Shown in pieces: positions 1 to 4,987 of a stretch of DNA of 5,557 nt (the stretch's first letter is position 1; each line of letters begins with the position of its first letter). This DNA comes from Atopobiaceae bacterium UBA7016 (GTDB lineage: Bacteria; Actinomycetota; Coriobacteriia; Coriobacteriales; Atopobiaceae): contig DJXA01000071.1 in NCBI GenBank assembly GCA_002449555.1, forward strand, positions 1 through 5,557, given 5' to 3'. Made by a program: the position numbers and the translations under genes. The notes under the pieces were generated by a model, which was not told the origin of the DNA, did not search any database, and worked only from the letters and a program-made list of their open reading frames with translations.

Positions 1-807
1 CATCATCAGTTCCTGGCCGGCGCCAAGACGGTCAAATACGCGCATGACCACTATCCCAAGGTCATGATGGGCAACATGACGGCCTTCCTGACCACCTACC
101 CCTTGACCTGCGACCCGGCCGACCTGCTGCTGACCCAGCAGAAGTTGGACGACAGCGACTGGTACGCCTCTGACGTGCAGGTGCGCGGCGCCTATCCGTA
201 CTACGCTAAGCGCATCTGGAAGGAGTACGGCGCCGAGCCCGACACCCTGCCTGGCGACGAGGAGATCCTGGCTGAGGGCACCGTGGACATGTTCACCTAC
301 AGCTACTACATGTCCATGACCGCTACCACGCATTCCGACGGCGAGGAAGTGGCCGGCAACATGAGCCTGGGCGGTAAGAACCCGTACCTCAAAGCGAGCG
401 ACTGGGGTTGGCAGATCGACCCGATTGGCCTGCGCTGGACCATCAACACCGTGGCCGAGCGTTACAACAACATGCCGCAGATGGTCGTTGAGAACGGCTT
501 TGGCGCGTACGACGAGGTCGTCATCGAGGACGGCGTCGAGAAGATTCACGACCCGTATCGCTCCGACTACCTGAAGGCGCACTACGACGCGTTGAAGGCC
601 GCCGTGGAGGAGGACGGCGCCAACGTCATCGGCTACACCTGGTGGGGCCCGATCGACGTCGTGTCCGCCGGCACCGGCGAGCTGCGCAAGCGCTACGGCT
701 TCATCTACGTCGACAAGCACGATGACGGCACCGGTGACCTGCACCGCGCTCGCAAGGACTCCTTCTTCGAGTACCAGAAGCTCATCAAGGAGAGCCGCGG
801 GGAGTAA
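1..807 (+). CDS. 6-phospho-beta-glucosidase, GH1 family (3' part, cut by the window edge)
   Basis: GH1 enzymes of this group hydrolyse phosphorylated beta-glucosides (cellobiose-6-P, arbutin-6-P, salicin-6-P) in the cytoplasm after PTS uptake. The frame is open from base 1, so 268 C-terminal residues of a usual ~470-480 are present. The N-terminal barrel half with the general acid/base Glu lies outside the window. The fragment opens with the family-typical HHQFLAGAK stretch. The nucleophile motif VVENGFG gives Glu164 of the fragment (codon 490-492). Near the C-terminus, SAGTGELRKRYGFIYVD supplies the Ser222, Lys230 and Tyr232 pattern that binds the sugar 6-phosphate. The residue after that Ser is Ala, where phospho-beta-galactosidases (LacG) have Trp, which favours a glucosidase. 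The stop is TAA at 805-807. No PTS or antiterminator gene is visible, so the exact glycoside is not determined. Confidence 0.93.
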   Translation, partial: HHQFLAGAKTVKYAHDHYPKVMMGNMTAFLTTYPLTCDPADLLLTQQKLDDSDWYASDVQVRGAYPYYAKRIWKEYGAEPDTLPGDEEILAEGTVDMFTYSYYMSMTATTHSDGEEVAGNMSLGGKNPYLKASDWGWQIDPIGLRWTINTVAERYNNMPQMVVENGFGAYDEVVIEDGVEKIHDPYRSDYLKAHYDALKAAVEEDGANVIGYTWWGPIDVVSAGTGELRKRYGFIYVDKHDDGTGDLHRARKDSFFEYQKLIKESRGE

Positions 808-829
808 GCCTTCGAGCTCAGTGACCAAA

Positions 830-842
830 AGGGGTTGCCCCT
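830..842 (-). terminator. Small hairpin plus T-run, possible minus-strand terminator
   Basis: Read on the minus strand this is AGGGG-CAA-CCCCT, followed at once by TTTT (overlapping 827-830). The stem is only 5 bp, so it would be weak. It lies about 75 bases downstream of the Nif11-like gene and beyond the large palindrome, so it could be a back-up stop for minus-strand transcripts. Confidence 0.3.
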
Positions 843-852
843 GACGTTCAAA

Positions 853-914
853 GAACTCCCCATTGGGGCCTGTCCCCAGTGGGGAGTTCCCCATTAGGGA
901 CAGGCCTCAATGGG
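853..914. repeat. Compound palindrome with two mutually exclusive hairpins between convergent genes
   Basis: Two large stems share the same bases. Hairpin A pairs 853-868 with 874-889: 16 bp, one T-G wobble, 5-nt loop. Hairpin B pairs 859-884 with 889-914: 26 positions with one C-A mismatch and two wobbles, around an AGTT loop. The palindrome sits between the GH1 stop (807) and the minus-strand Nif11-like stop (918-920), 3 bases from the latter. On the minus strand the stem is followed by AGTTCTTTG, a weak U-tract; on the plus strand there is none. It may act as a shared terminator for the convergent genes. The G/C-run architecture also resembles REP-type repeats that occur in many copies in bacterial genomes. 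Copy number cannot be seen here. Confidence 0.7.
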
Positions 915-917
915 AGA

Positions 918-1121
918 TTACGAGATGTCCAGCTGCTCGTCGGTCAGCTCCCCGCTTTTGGTCGCGATTGCTCTCACGTAGGTGAGCAGCTCGCCCTCGG
1001 TGGCCTCTACGCCGTGGGCAGCGACCCACTCCTCGATCTTGCCCGCCTTGGCGGCCTTCGTCAGCGACGCCTTCAACTCGTCATCCGCAAGCACCTTGCC
1101 GTACAGCTCATCGATGGTCAT
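918..1121 (-). CDS. Nif11-like domain small protein (67 aa)
   Basis: The 67-residue product begins MTIDELYGKV and matches the layout of Nif11/nitrile-hydratase-type leader domains. A first helix runs at about 3-25 (DELxxKVLADDELKASLxKA), followed by a second helix and a turn at about 29-41 (IEEWVAAHGVEAT). Another helix spans 42-55, and the acidic tail GELTDEQLD recalls the ELSDEEL segment before leader cleavage sites. The family includes RiPP precursor leaders and stand-alone proteins of unknown role. This one ends DEQLDIS, with no double-glycine and no Cys/Ser/Thr-rich core, so it is not an obvious precursor. The ATG at 1119-1121 was chosen because GAGAGAAG lies 6 bases upstream and the domain starts there. 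The frame stays open back to 1250, but that extension is Arg/Lys-rich and unlike the family. No RiPP enzyme or transporter gene is in the window. Confidence 0.7.
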   Translation of the reverse strand: MTIDELYGKVLADDELKASLTKAAKAGKIEEWVAAHGVEATEGELLTYVRAIATKSGELTDEQLDIS

Positions 1122-1174
1122 GCGCTGCTTCTCTCGGGGCGCTCGCTTGCCGAGCGCGTCATTTCCATACATGA

Positions 1175-1205
1175 TATGTGCGCGCGAGCTCGTTTGTCCT
1201 GTCAA
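1175..1205 (-). promoter_or_regulatory. Possible promoter of the Nif11-like gene
   Basis: The minus strand carries a perfect -35 hexamer TTGACA (1200-1205). A CACATA hexamer follows after 19 bases (1175-1180), and an alternative TATCAT after 23 bases. Both spacings exceed the preferred 17, so the -10 assignment is weak. Placement 55-85 bases upstream of the ATG at 1121 and downstream of the idi stop would allow transcription separate from idi. Confidence 0.27.
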
Positions 1206-1270
1206 TTGTGCCGCGTTAGAACATATTCCCTCGTACTCGAGGACGGGCATGGCCCCAAGCGCGCCGATCG

Positions 1271-1831
1271 TTAGCCGTGCAGGTGGGCGAGGGTCATGCT
1301 CAGCACCATGGGAGCCCAGGCGGAGAAGCGCTGCGGCTCGTCGGCAAGCTCAGCAGCCAGCTCGTCAAGGCTCACCCAGCGCGTAGCGGCTACCTCGGTG
1401 GGGTCGGGCAATAGCTCGCCCTCAAAGCGGCCCACTAGCACGTGGTCGTACTCGTGCTCGGCAAGGCCGTTCGCAAACTCCGCACGGTAGACAAAGGCTG
1501 CAATCTCGTGCAGGTCAGAGGCTTGGCAGCCCAGCTCCTCGCGCACGCGTCGTGTCGCTGCGTCAAGAAGCTCCTCGCCCGCGCGCGGATGTGAGCAGCA
1601 CGAGTTGGCCCACAGACCGCCGGAGTGGTACTTGCCCTCGGCGCGCTGCGCGAGCAGCAGCTCCGGCCCGTTGCCGCAATCGCGCACGAGCACCACCGAA
1701 AACGCGCGGTGCAGCAGCCCCTGTGCGTGGGCTTCCCACTTGCTTGCCGTCCCGCGCGGGCGGTCGAGCCCGTCAACCAGGACGAGCTGGTCGTCGCGTG
1801 CTGGGTCAGTCTTCATGCTCTCTTGCACCAT
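1271..1831 (-). CDS. idi: Isopentenyl-diphosphate delta-isomerase, type I (Nudix fold)
   Basis: Idi interconverts isopentenyl and dimethylallyl diphosphate in the cytoplasm, balancing the two C5 units for prenyl chain synthesis. The 186-residue length matches E. coli Idi (182). Visible family features are the metal-ligand region AHAQGLLHRAFS (His35, His41), the active-site stretch GGLWANSCCSHP with catalytic Cys79 and metal ligand His81, the Nudix-type helix RRVREELG (Glu98/Glu99), and EHEYDH with Glu125 and Glu127 in the place of E. coli Glu114/Glu116. No key residue is missing. The start is the ATG at 1829-1831, preceded by AAGGAG with 4 bases of spacing. An in-frame GTG at 1847-1849 would place that ribosome site inside the gene and is rejected. 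A later in-frame ATG at 1814-1816 has only a weak AGAG. This is the flavin-independent isomerase class. Confidence 0.95.
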   Translation of the reverse strand: MVQESMKTDPARDDQLVLVDGLDRPRGTASKWEAHAQGLLHRAFSVVLVRDCGNGPELLLAQRAEGKYHSGGLWANSCCSHPRAGEELLDAATRRVREELGCQASDLHEIAAFVYRAEFANGLAEHEYDHVLVGRFEGELLPDPTEVAATRWVSLDELAAELADEPQRFSAWAPMVLSMTLAHLHG

Positions 1832-1835
1832 GTCG

Positions 1836-1841
1836 CTCCTT
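1836..1841 (-). promoter_or_regulatory. Shine-Dalgarno of idi (decides the start)
   Basis: The minus strand reads AAGGAG-CGAC-ATG. The 4-base spacing is short but the core is strong. It rules out the upstream in-frame GTG at 1849. Confidence 0.65.
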
Positions 1842-1932
1842 GTTCGCACGTTATCTGACCTTCATTGTGACACTTCGCGGCAGTTGTGGCACCTCAGATG
1901 CCTTTTGGCCGCCTTTCTGAACGCGAGGATGC

Positions 1933-2107
1933 CAATTTGTACCACGTTTTTGCCGTTTATGTAAGGCCGTTTTTCGTATCGAAGAATAGAGTATCTTTTG
2001 ATATGGAAAAGCGCAGGTAGATGGGCATATCAATTTCGGTCGTACCGACGAAAAGGACCTATACCGAAATTGGCATTACATAAATCGAAAAATCGTGGTA
2101 CAAATTG
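1933..2107. repeat. 175-bp AT-rich element with long terminal inverted repeats (MITE-like)
   Basis: The arms 1933-1968 and 2072-2107 are inverted copies matching at 31 of 36 positions. The outermost 14 bases (CAATTTGTACCACG) are perfect. Nested inside are TTGATATG/CATATCAA (1998-2005 with 2026-2033), CAATTTCGGT/ACCGAAATTG (2031-2040 with 2063-2072) and a TCGGT-CGT-ACCGA hairpin (2036-2048). The block is visibly AT-richer than the surrounding genes and has no credible reading frame. Terminal repeats, small size and lack of coding capacity fit a miniature transposable element, but no target-site duplication is evident at the edges. Alternatives are a structured RNA or an invertible or operator-rich promoter segment. 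Which of these holds is not decidable from this window. Confidence 0.6.
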
Positions 2108-2220
2108 CGACCCTTGCTCCTAGAAGGCTTCCTCACGGCCCAAAACGGGCTCCAACGGGCACATAGTGGCGCGCGGATGCAGCACTTTTCCGGTTCCAGC
2201 GCGCCTCAGCCGTCATGTAG

Positions 2221-2240
2221 TTGTTAACAATCTCCATTGT
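2221..2240. promoter_or_regulatory. Operator-like TTGT/ACAA cluster upstream of the ABC operon
   Basis: TTGTTAACAA (2221-2230) is a perfect 10-base palindrome. It overlaps a second symmetry, ACAAT-CTCC-ATTGT (2227-2240), giving three half-sites in alternating orientation. It forms an AT-rich island about 30 bases upstream of the -10-like TATGAT (2267-2272), a plausible place for a regulator of the transporter. The regulator is unknown. Confidence 0.35.
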
Positions 2241-2292
2241 CGCGGCGCCGCGCCAGCTCAAAAGCCTATGATGACACTATCGTAAGAGTGTT

Positions 2293-2312
2293 CTCCCGCA
2301 TCGGTGCGGGAG
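2293..2312 (+). promoter_or_regulatory. Leader hairpin just upstream of the binding-protein ribosome site
   Basis: CTCCCGCA (2293-2300), a TCGG loop and TGCGGGAG (2305-2312) make a perfect 8-bp stem, 8 bases before the AAAGGA Shine-Dalgarno (2321-2326). There is no T-run, so it is not a terminator. It could stabilise the 5' end of the mRNA or shape ribosome access. Confidence 0.55.
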
Positions 2313-2333
2313 GGGAGAGAAAAGGACACTGCC

Positions 2334-3203
2334 ATGGACTTCGTTATCAGCAGGCGCCAGCTTCTCGCGCTGGGTGCCTCCACGCTCGCAACCGCCGGCC
2401 TCGCTGCCTGCGGTGGCTCTGGCTCCTCTGACGCGCCTGCAGCTGACGGCACCGCCGAGGGTGACTTCATCCAGCTCACCGTCAACCCTGGCAAGCTGAC
2501 GGTCGCCACGGGCAACCCCGCATGGGAGCCCTGGGTCATGAACGACGACCCCGCCTCCGGCGAGGGCTTCGAGGCCGCTCTCATCTACGCGCTTGCTGAC
2601 AAGCTGGGCGTTGCCAAGGAGGACGTCGAGTGGGTCCGCACCGAGTTTGACGAGGCTTGCGCTCCTGGCGATCACGACTGGGACCTCAACATCCAGCAGG
2701 TCTCCATCAACGAGGACCGCGCCAAGGCCGTGGACTTCTCTCCCGCGTATTTCGTTCCCACCCAGGCTCTCATCGTCCGTGGTGACGGCAACTTCGCCAA
2801 GGCCACGACCTGCGCCGAGTTTGACGGCGCCACCATCGCTGTTATGGTGGGCACCACCGCTGACGAGTTCGTGAAGGCCGCCATGCCGGGCGCCAAGGTC
2901 GAGTACTTCAACAACAACTCCGACGCCGCCGCGGCCGTTACCGCTGGCCAGGCCGACGGCCTCGTCACCGACACTCCGCAGGCTGTCTACATGGCCGAGT
3001 CCGCTCAGGTCGAGGGCGGCATCGTTGTGGGCCAGATCCCCAACTCCTCCGACGCCGGCCTGGGCATCACCCTGCCCCTGGGCTCCGCCCTCACCCCGTT
3101 TGTGACCGACGCCATGAACGCCATCCTCGACGACGGCACTGTCCAGGGCCTCATCGACACCTGGCTGAAGGCCTACACGAGCGACATTCCCGTGCTCGCC
3201 TAG
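2334..3203 (+). CDS. Polar amino acid ABC transporter, substrate-binding lipoprotein (SBP family 3)
   Basis: Extracellular, lipid-anchored receptor that captures an amino acid and delivers it to the permease encoded next. The 289-residue product starts with ISRRQLLAL, a twin-arginine-type motif, then a hydrophobic stretch and the lipobox LAAC with lipidated Cys26. A Gly/Ser/Ala/Asp-rich linker runs to about residue 45. The SBP_bac_3 fold follows: LTVATGNPAWEPW (about 55-67), GEGFEAALIYALADKLG (76-92), and DLNIQQVSINEDRAKAVDFS (117-136), where Arg129 is the expected alpha-carboxylate ligand. Next come VGTTADEF (172-179), also pocket-forming, and VTDTP (211-215), with Asp213 the likely amino-group ligand. 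The ATG at 2334 has AAAGGA 7 bases upstream; an in-frame GTG at 2304 lies inside the leader hairpin and is rejected. The ligand cannot be assigned from sequence alone; mature Cys109 and Cys160 are present. Confidence 0.92.
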   Translation: MDFVISRRQLLALGASTLATAGLAACGGSGSSDAPAADGTAEGDFIQLTVNPGKLTVATGNPAWEPWVMNDDPASGEGFEAALIYALADKLGVAKEDVEWVRTEFDEACAPGDHDWDLNIQQVSINEDRAKAVDFSPAYFVPTQALIVRGDGNFAKATTCAEFDGATIAVMVGTTADEFVKAAMPGAKVEYFNNNSDAAAAVTAGQADGLVTDTPQAVYMAESAQVEGGIVVGQIPNSSDAGLGITLPLGSALTPFVTDAMNAILDDGTVQGLIDTWLKAYTSDIPVLA

Positions 3204-3216
3204 TATCTGTGAAACG

Positions 3217-3234
3217 GGCCGAGGCACCTCGGCC
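3217..3234 (+). terminator. Intercistronic hairpin 1 after the binding-protein gene
   Basis: GGCCGAGG (3217-3224) and CCTCGGCC (3227-3234) pair perfectly, starting 14 bases after the stop codon. No T-run follows. It is more likely an mRNA 3'-end stabiliser or partial terminator than a full stop. Confidence 0.5.
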
Positions 3235-3248
3235 GACTAGCAAGACCT

Positions 3249-3286
3249 GTGGGGCGGGCTGGGGAATGGTTCCCCGCCCGCCCCAC
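3249..3286 (+). terminator. Intercistronic hairpin 2 between binding protein and permease
   Basis: The left arm 3249-3266 pairs with 3270-3286: 17 bp, very GC-rich, one bulged T at 3260, a TGG loop. No U-tract follows (TACACATTCC). With the smaller hairpin just upstream it should attenuate read-through or block 3' exonucleases, giving more binding protein than membrane components, as is common in importer operons. Confidence 0.6.
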
Positions 3287-3308
3287 TACACATTCCACGC
3301 ACCCACAA

Positions 3309-3316
3309 GAAGGTGG
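3309..3316 (+). promoter_or_regulatory. Shine-Dalgarno of the permease gene (decides the start)
   Basis: GAAGGTGG ends 7 bases before the ATG at 3324. The frame is open further upstream to a GTG at 3249, but that region is the intercistronic hairpin, so the ATG is the start. Confidence 0.75.
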
Positions 3317-3323
3317 ACTGAGG

Positions 3324-4181
3324 ATGCCCAAAGACTTTGATTTCGCGACGAGCGCTGTCGAGCAAGAGCGCGAGGAGTTCCGTCGCAAGGAACGACTCCG
3401 CTCGCATCTCACGAGCGTGGTCTCGTCGCTGCTGTTTGTCGCGCTCGTGGTGGTCGTGCTCAAGAACTCGCCCGGCTGGCCGCGCGTCAAGGAGTCGTTC
3501 TTCTCGCCCGAGTACTTCGCGATGGCGTGGCCGCAGGTGCTTGAGGGCCTGTGGCTGAACATCCGCGTGCTGGGCGTGGCCGTCATTGGCGTCGCCATCC
3601 TGGGCACCTCGCTCGCACTCGTGCGCATGACCACCTCGGCCGTCATGTTCCCGCTTCGCGTGGTGGCGCGCTTCTACACCACCATCATGCGCGGCATCCC
3701 CATGATCGTGGTGCTCTACCTCATCGGCTTTGGCATTCCGGGCCTCAAGCTGTTCGGACGCATCGACAAGGCCGTGCTGGGCACCATCGCCGTGGTGATG
3801 AGCTACTCCGCCTACATCGCCGAGGTGTTGCGCGCCGGCTTCCAGGACGTCCACCCCTCGCAGCGCGCCTCGGCGCGCAGCCTGGGCCTGACTCAGACGC
3901 AGACCATGTGGTACGTCATCATTCCGCAGGGCCTGCGCAAGATTGCCCCGGCCCTGATGAACGACTTCATCAGCATGCAGAAAGACGTGGGCCTCATCTC
4001 CACGCTGGGCGCGGTGGACGCCGTACGCGCCGCGCAGATCGTGGTTGCCAAGACGTACAACTTCACGCCCTACATCGTGGCCAGCCTCGTCTTCATCCTG
4101 ATGAGCGTGCCGTTCATCCTCATCAACGACTGGTACTCGGAGCGCCTACGCAAGCGCGAGCAGACGGGAGGCATGGTCTAA
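3324..4181 (+). CDS. Polar amino acid ABC transporter, permease (HisM/GlnP-type)
   Basis: Membrane-embedded half of the importer. The 285-residue product has a strongly charged N-terminal cytoplasmic segment (about 13-28, EQEREEFRRKERLRSH), a first membrane helix at about 31-47, a periplasmic stretch with GWPRVKESF, and the permease core with helices near 75-100, 117-138, 150-166 and 249-268. The family landmark FYTTIMRGIPMIVVLYLIGF lies at 117-136. The cytoplasmic EAA loop that docks on the ATPase spans about 167-205 (EVLRAGFQDVHPSQ, then SLGLTQTQTMWYVIIPQGLR). The C-terminus is basic (RLRKREQ). The gene lies 120 bases after the binding protein and its TAA shares a base with the ATPase ATG (TAATG at 4179-4183). 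Only one permease gene is present, so a homodimeric channel is inferred. Length is slightly above the common ~220-250, owing to the N-terminal extension. Confidence 0.93.
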   Translation: MPKDFDFATSAVEQEREEFRRKERLRSHLTSVVSSLLFVALVVVVLKNSPGWPRVKESFFSPEYFAMAWPQVLEGLWLNIRVLGVAVIGVAILGTSLALVRMTTSAVMFPLRVVARFYTTIMRGIPMIVVLYLIGFGIPGLKLFGRIDKAVLGTIAVVMSYSAYIAEVLRAGFQDVHPSQRASARSLGLTQTQTMWYVIIPQGLRKIAPALMNDFISMQKDVGLISTLGAVDAVRAAQIVVAKTYNFTPYIVASLVFILMSVPFILINDWYSERLRKREQTGGMV

Positions 4182-4936
4182 TGGCAAACCTCCAAGACAA
4201 CAAGAAGGTCCTGCGCATCGACAACGTGGTCAAGCGCTTCGGCGACAACACCGTGCTCGACCACATCAGCTTTGATGTGCACCAGCACGAGACGGTGGCG
4301 CTTCTGGGTCCGTCTGGATCGGGCAAGTCCACGGTCATGAAGTGCGTCAACCTGCTTGAGCAGGTCAACGACGGCCAGATCTGGCTGGGCGACACCGACA
4401 TCACCGACCCGCGCGAGAACCAGGACAAGATTCGCTCGCGCATCGGCGTGGTGTTTCAGCAGTTCAACCTGTTCAGCCACATGACGGTGCTGAACAACGT
4501 GACCCTGGCCGCGCGCAAGGTGCACCACTGGTCGCGCGAAAAGGCCGAGGAAAAGGCCATGAGCCTCTTGAAGCGCATCGGCATGGACCAGAAGGCCAAG
4601 GAGTATCCCGACCGTCTGTCCGGCGGCCAGCAGCAGCGCGTTGCCATTTGCCGCGCGCTGATGATGGAGCCCGAGCTGCTGCTTCTTGACGAGATCACCT
4701 CCGCGCTCGACCCGCTGCTGGTGGGCGAGGTGCTCGAGATGGTGGGGGAGCTGAAGCGGCAGGGCGCGACCATCCTGATGGCCACGCACGAGATGAGCTT
4801 CGCGCATGACGCGGCCGACCGCATCGTGCTTTTGCGCGCGGGGCACATCGCCGAAAACGGCTCGCCCGAGGAGGTCATGGACCACCCGACCGACCCCGAG
4901 ACCCAGGCGTTCTTCGCTGCTTACAACCGCGTGTAA
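4181..4936 (+). CDS. Polar amino acid ABC transporter, ATP-binding protein (GlnQ/HisP-type)
   Basis: Cytoplasmic ATPase that powers the importer, 251 residues, the usual length for the family. All nucleotide-binding motifs are intact: Walker A GPSGSGKST (43-51), Q-loop in VFQQFNLFSHMTVL (Gln93), signature LSGGQQQR (146-153), Walker B LLLLD (166-170) with catalytic Glu171, D-loop SALD (174-177) and the switch His203 in ATHEM. The residue after the catalytic Glu is Ile (DEITSALDP), where HisP-type proteins usually have Pro. The start is the ATG at 4181, overlapping the permease stop by one base, with GGGAGG 9 bases upstream inside the permease gene. This points to translational coupling. The frame is open upstream through the permease gene, but that part is an out-of-frame shadow. 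Substrate class (polar amino acids) follows from the family; the exact amino acid is unknown. Confidence 0.95.
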   Translation: MANLQDNKKVLRIDNVVKRFGDNTVLDHISFDVHQHETVALLGPSGSGKSTVMKCVNLLEQVNDGQIWLGDTDITDPRENQDKIRSRIGVVFQQFNLFSHMTVLNNVTLAARKVHHWSREKAEEKAMSLLKRIGMDQKAKEYPDRLSGGQQQRVAICRALMMEPELLLLDEITSALDPLLVGEVLEMVGELKRQGATILMATHEMSFAHDAADRIVLLRAGHIAENGSPEEVMDHPTDPETQAFFAAYNRV

Positions 4937-4948
4937 GTTGCAGCGGAT

Positions 4949-4978
4949 GTTGACCGGAGGGAGCGCCTCTGCGTCAAC
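4949..4978 (+). terminator. Imperfect hairpin downstream of the ABC operon
   Basis: GTTGAC (4949-4954) pairs with GTCAAC (4973-4978), and inside it GAGG (4957-4960) pairs with CCTC (4966-4969), separated by a small internal loop. It begins 13 bases after the ATPase stop. There is no U-tract, so termination here is uncertain; the larger hairpin at 5111-5147 may do the job. Confidence 0.35.
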
Positions 4979-4987
4979 ACCCGCAAT

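Larger units (their letters stand above)
1832..2333. other. Divergent intergenic region between idi (-) and the ABC operon (+)
   Basis: This 502-base stretch has no convincing gene. The one minus-strand reading frame across 1851-2033 (60 codons) has no ribosome site and shows no recognisable family. Starting from the idi side it holds a tandem 9-base motif (1865-1873 and 1884-1892), an AT-rich inverted-repeat block (1933-2107), two AACGGGC copies (2144-2150 and 2154-2160), a TTGT/ACAA symmetry cluster (2221-2240), a GC-only 12-base palindrome (2241-2252), a -10-like TATGAT (2267-2272) lacking a well-spaced -35, and a leader hairpin (2293-2312). Both promoters should lie here, but neither has a clear consensus pair. 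No tRNA, T-box or riboswitch signature was recognised. Confidence 0.75.

Noticed and set aside
1229..1242. CCTCG-TACT-CGAGG hairpin downstream of idi as a terminator
   Set aside because: Only a 5-bp stem, and no T-run on the minus strand (GAATATG follows).
1122..1250. Longer 110-residue version of the Nif11-like protein
   Set aside because: No ribosome site before 1250, and the extra 43 residues do not resemble the family. The ATG at 1121 has GAGAGAAG at good spacing.
879..1386. Plus-strand reading frames opposite the Nif11-like gene and the idi 3' end
   Set aside because: They are antisense shadows of minus-strand genes with clear family signatures, and show no recognisable domain.
1851..2033. 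60-codon minus-strand frame in the intergenic region
   Set aside because: No ribosome site, Lys/Arg-rich low-complexity product, and it crosses one arm of the inverted-repeat element.
2108..2333. Riboswitch or T-box leader for the amino acid transporter
   Set aside because: I could find no T-box core, no lysine/glycine/SAM riboswitch landmarks and no terminator hairpin with a U-tract in this leader.
2277..3227. 316-codon minus-strand frame opposite the binding-protein gene
   Set aside because: Long antisense frames are expected in GC-rich genes. The product is Gly/Val-rich with no domain, while the plus strand encodes a complete SBP family 3 lipoprotein.
3237..3854. Minus-strand frames opposite the permease gene
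   Set aside because: His/Asp/Glu/Arg-rich shadow product with no family features; the plus strand encodes a clear membrane permease.
3551..4180. Upstream extension of the ATPase frame by 210 codons
   Set aside because: It is the out-of-frame shadow of the permease, rich in His and Arg. The ATPase fold starts at 4181 with its own ribosome site.
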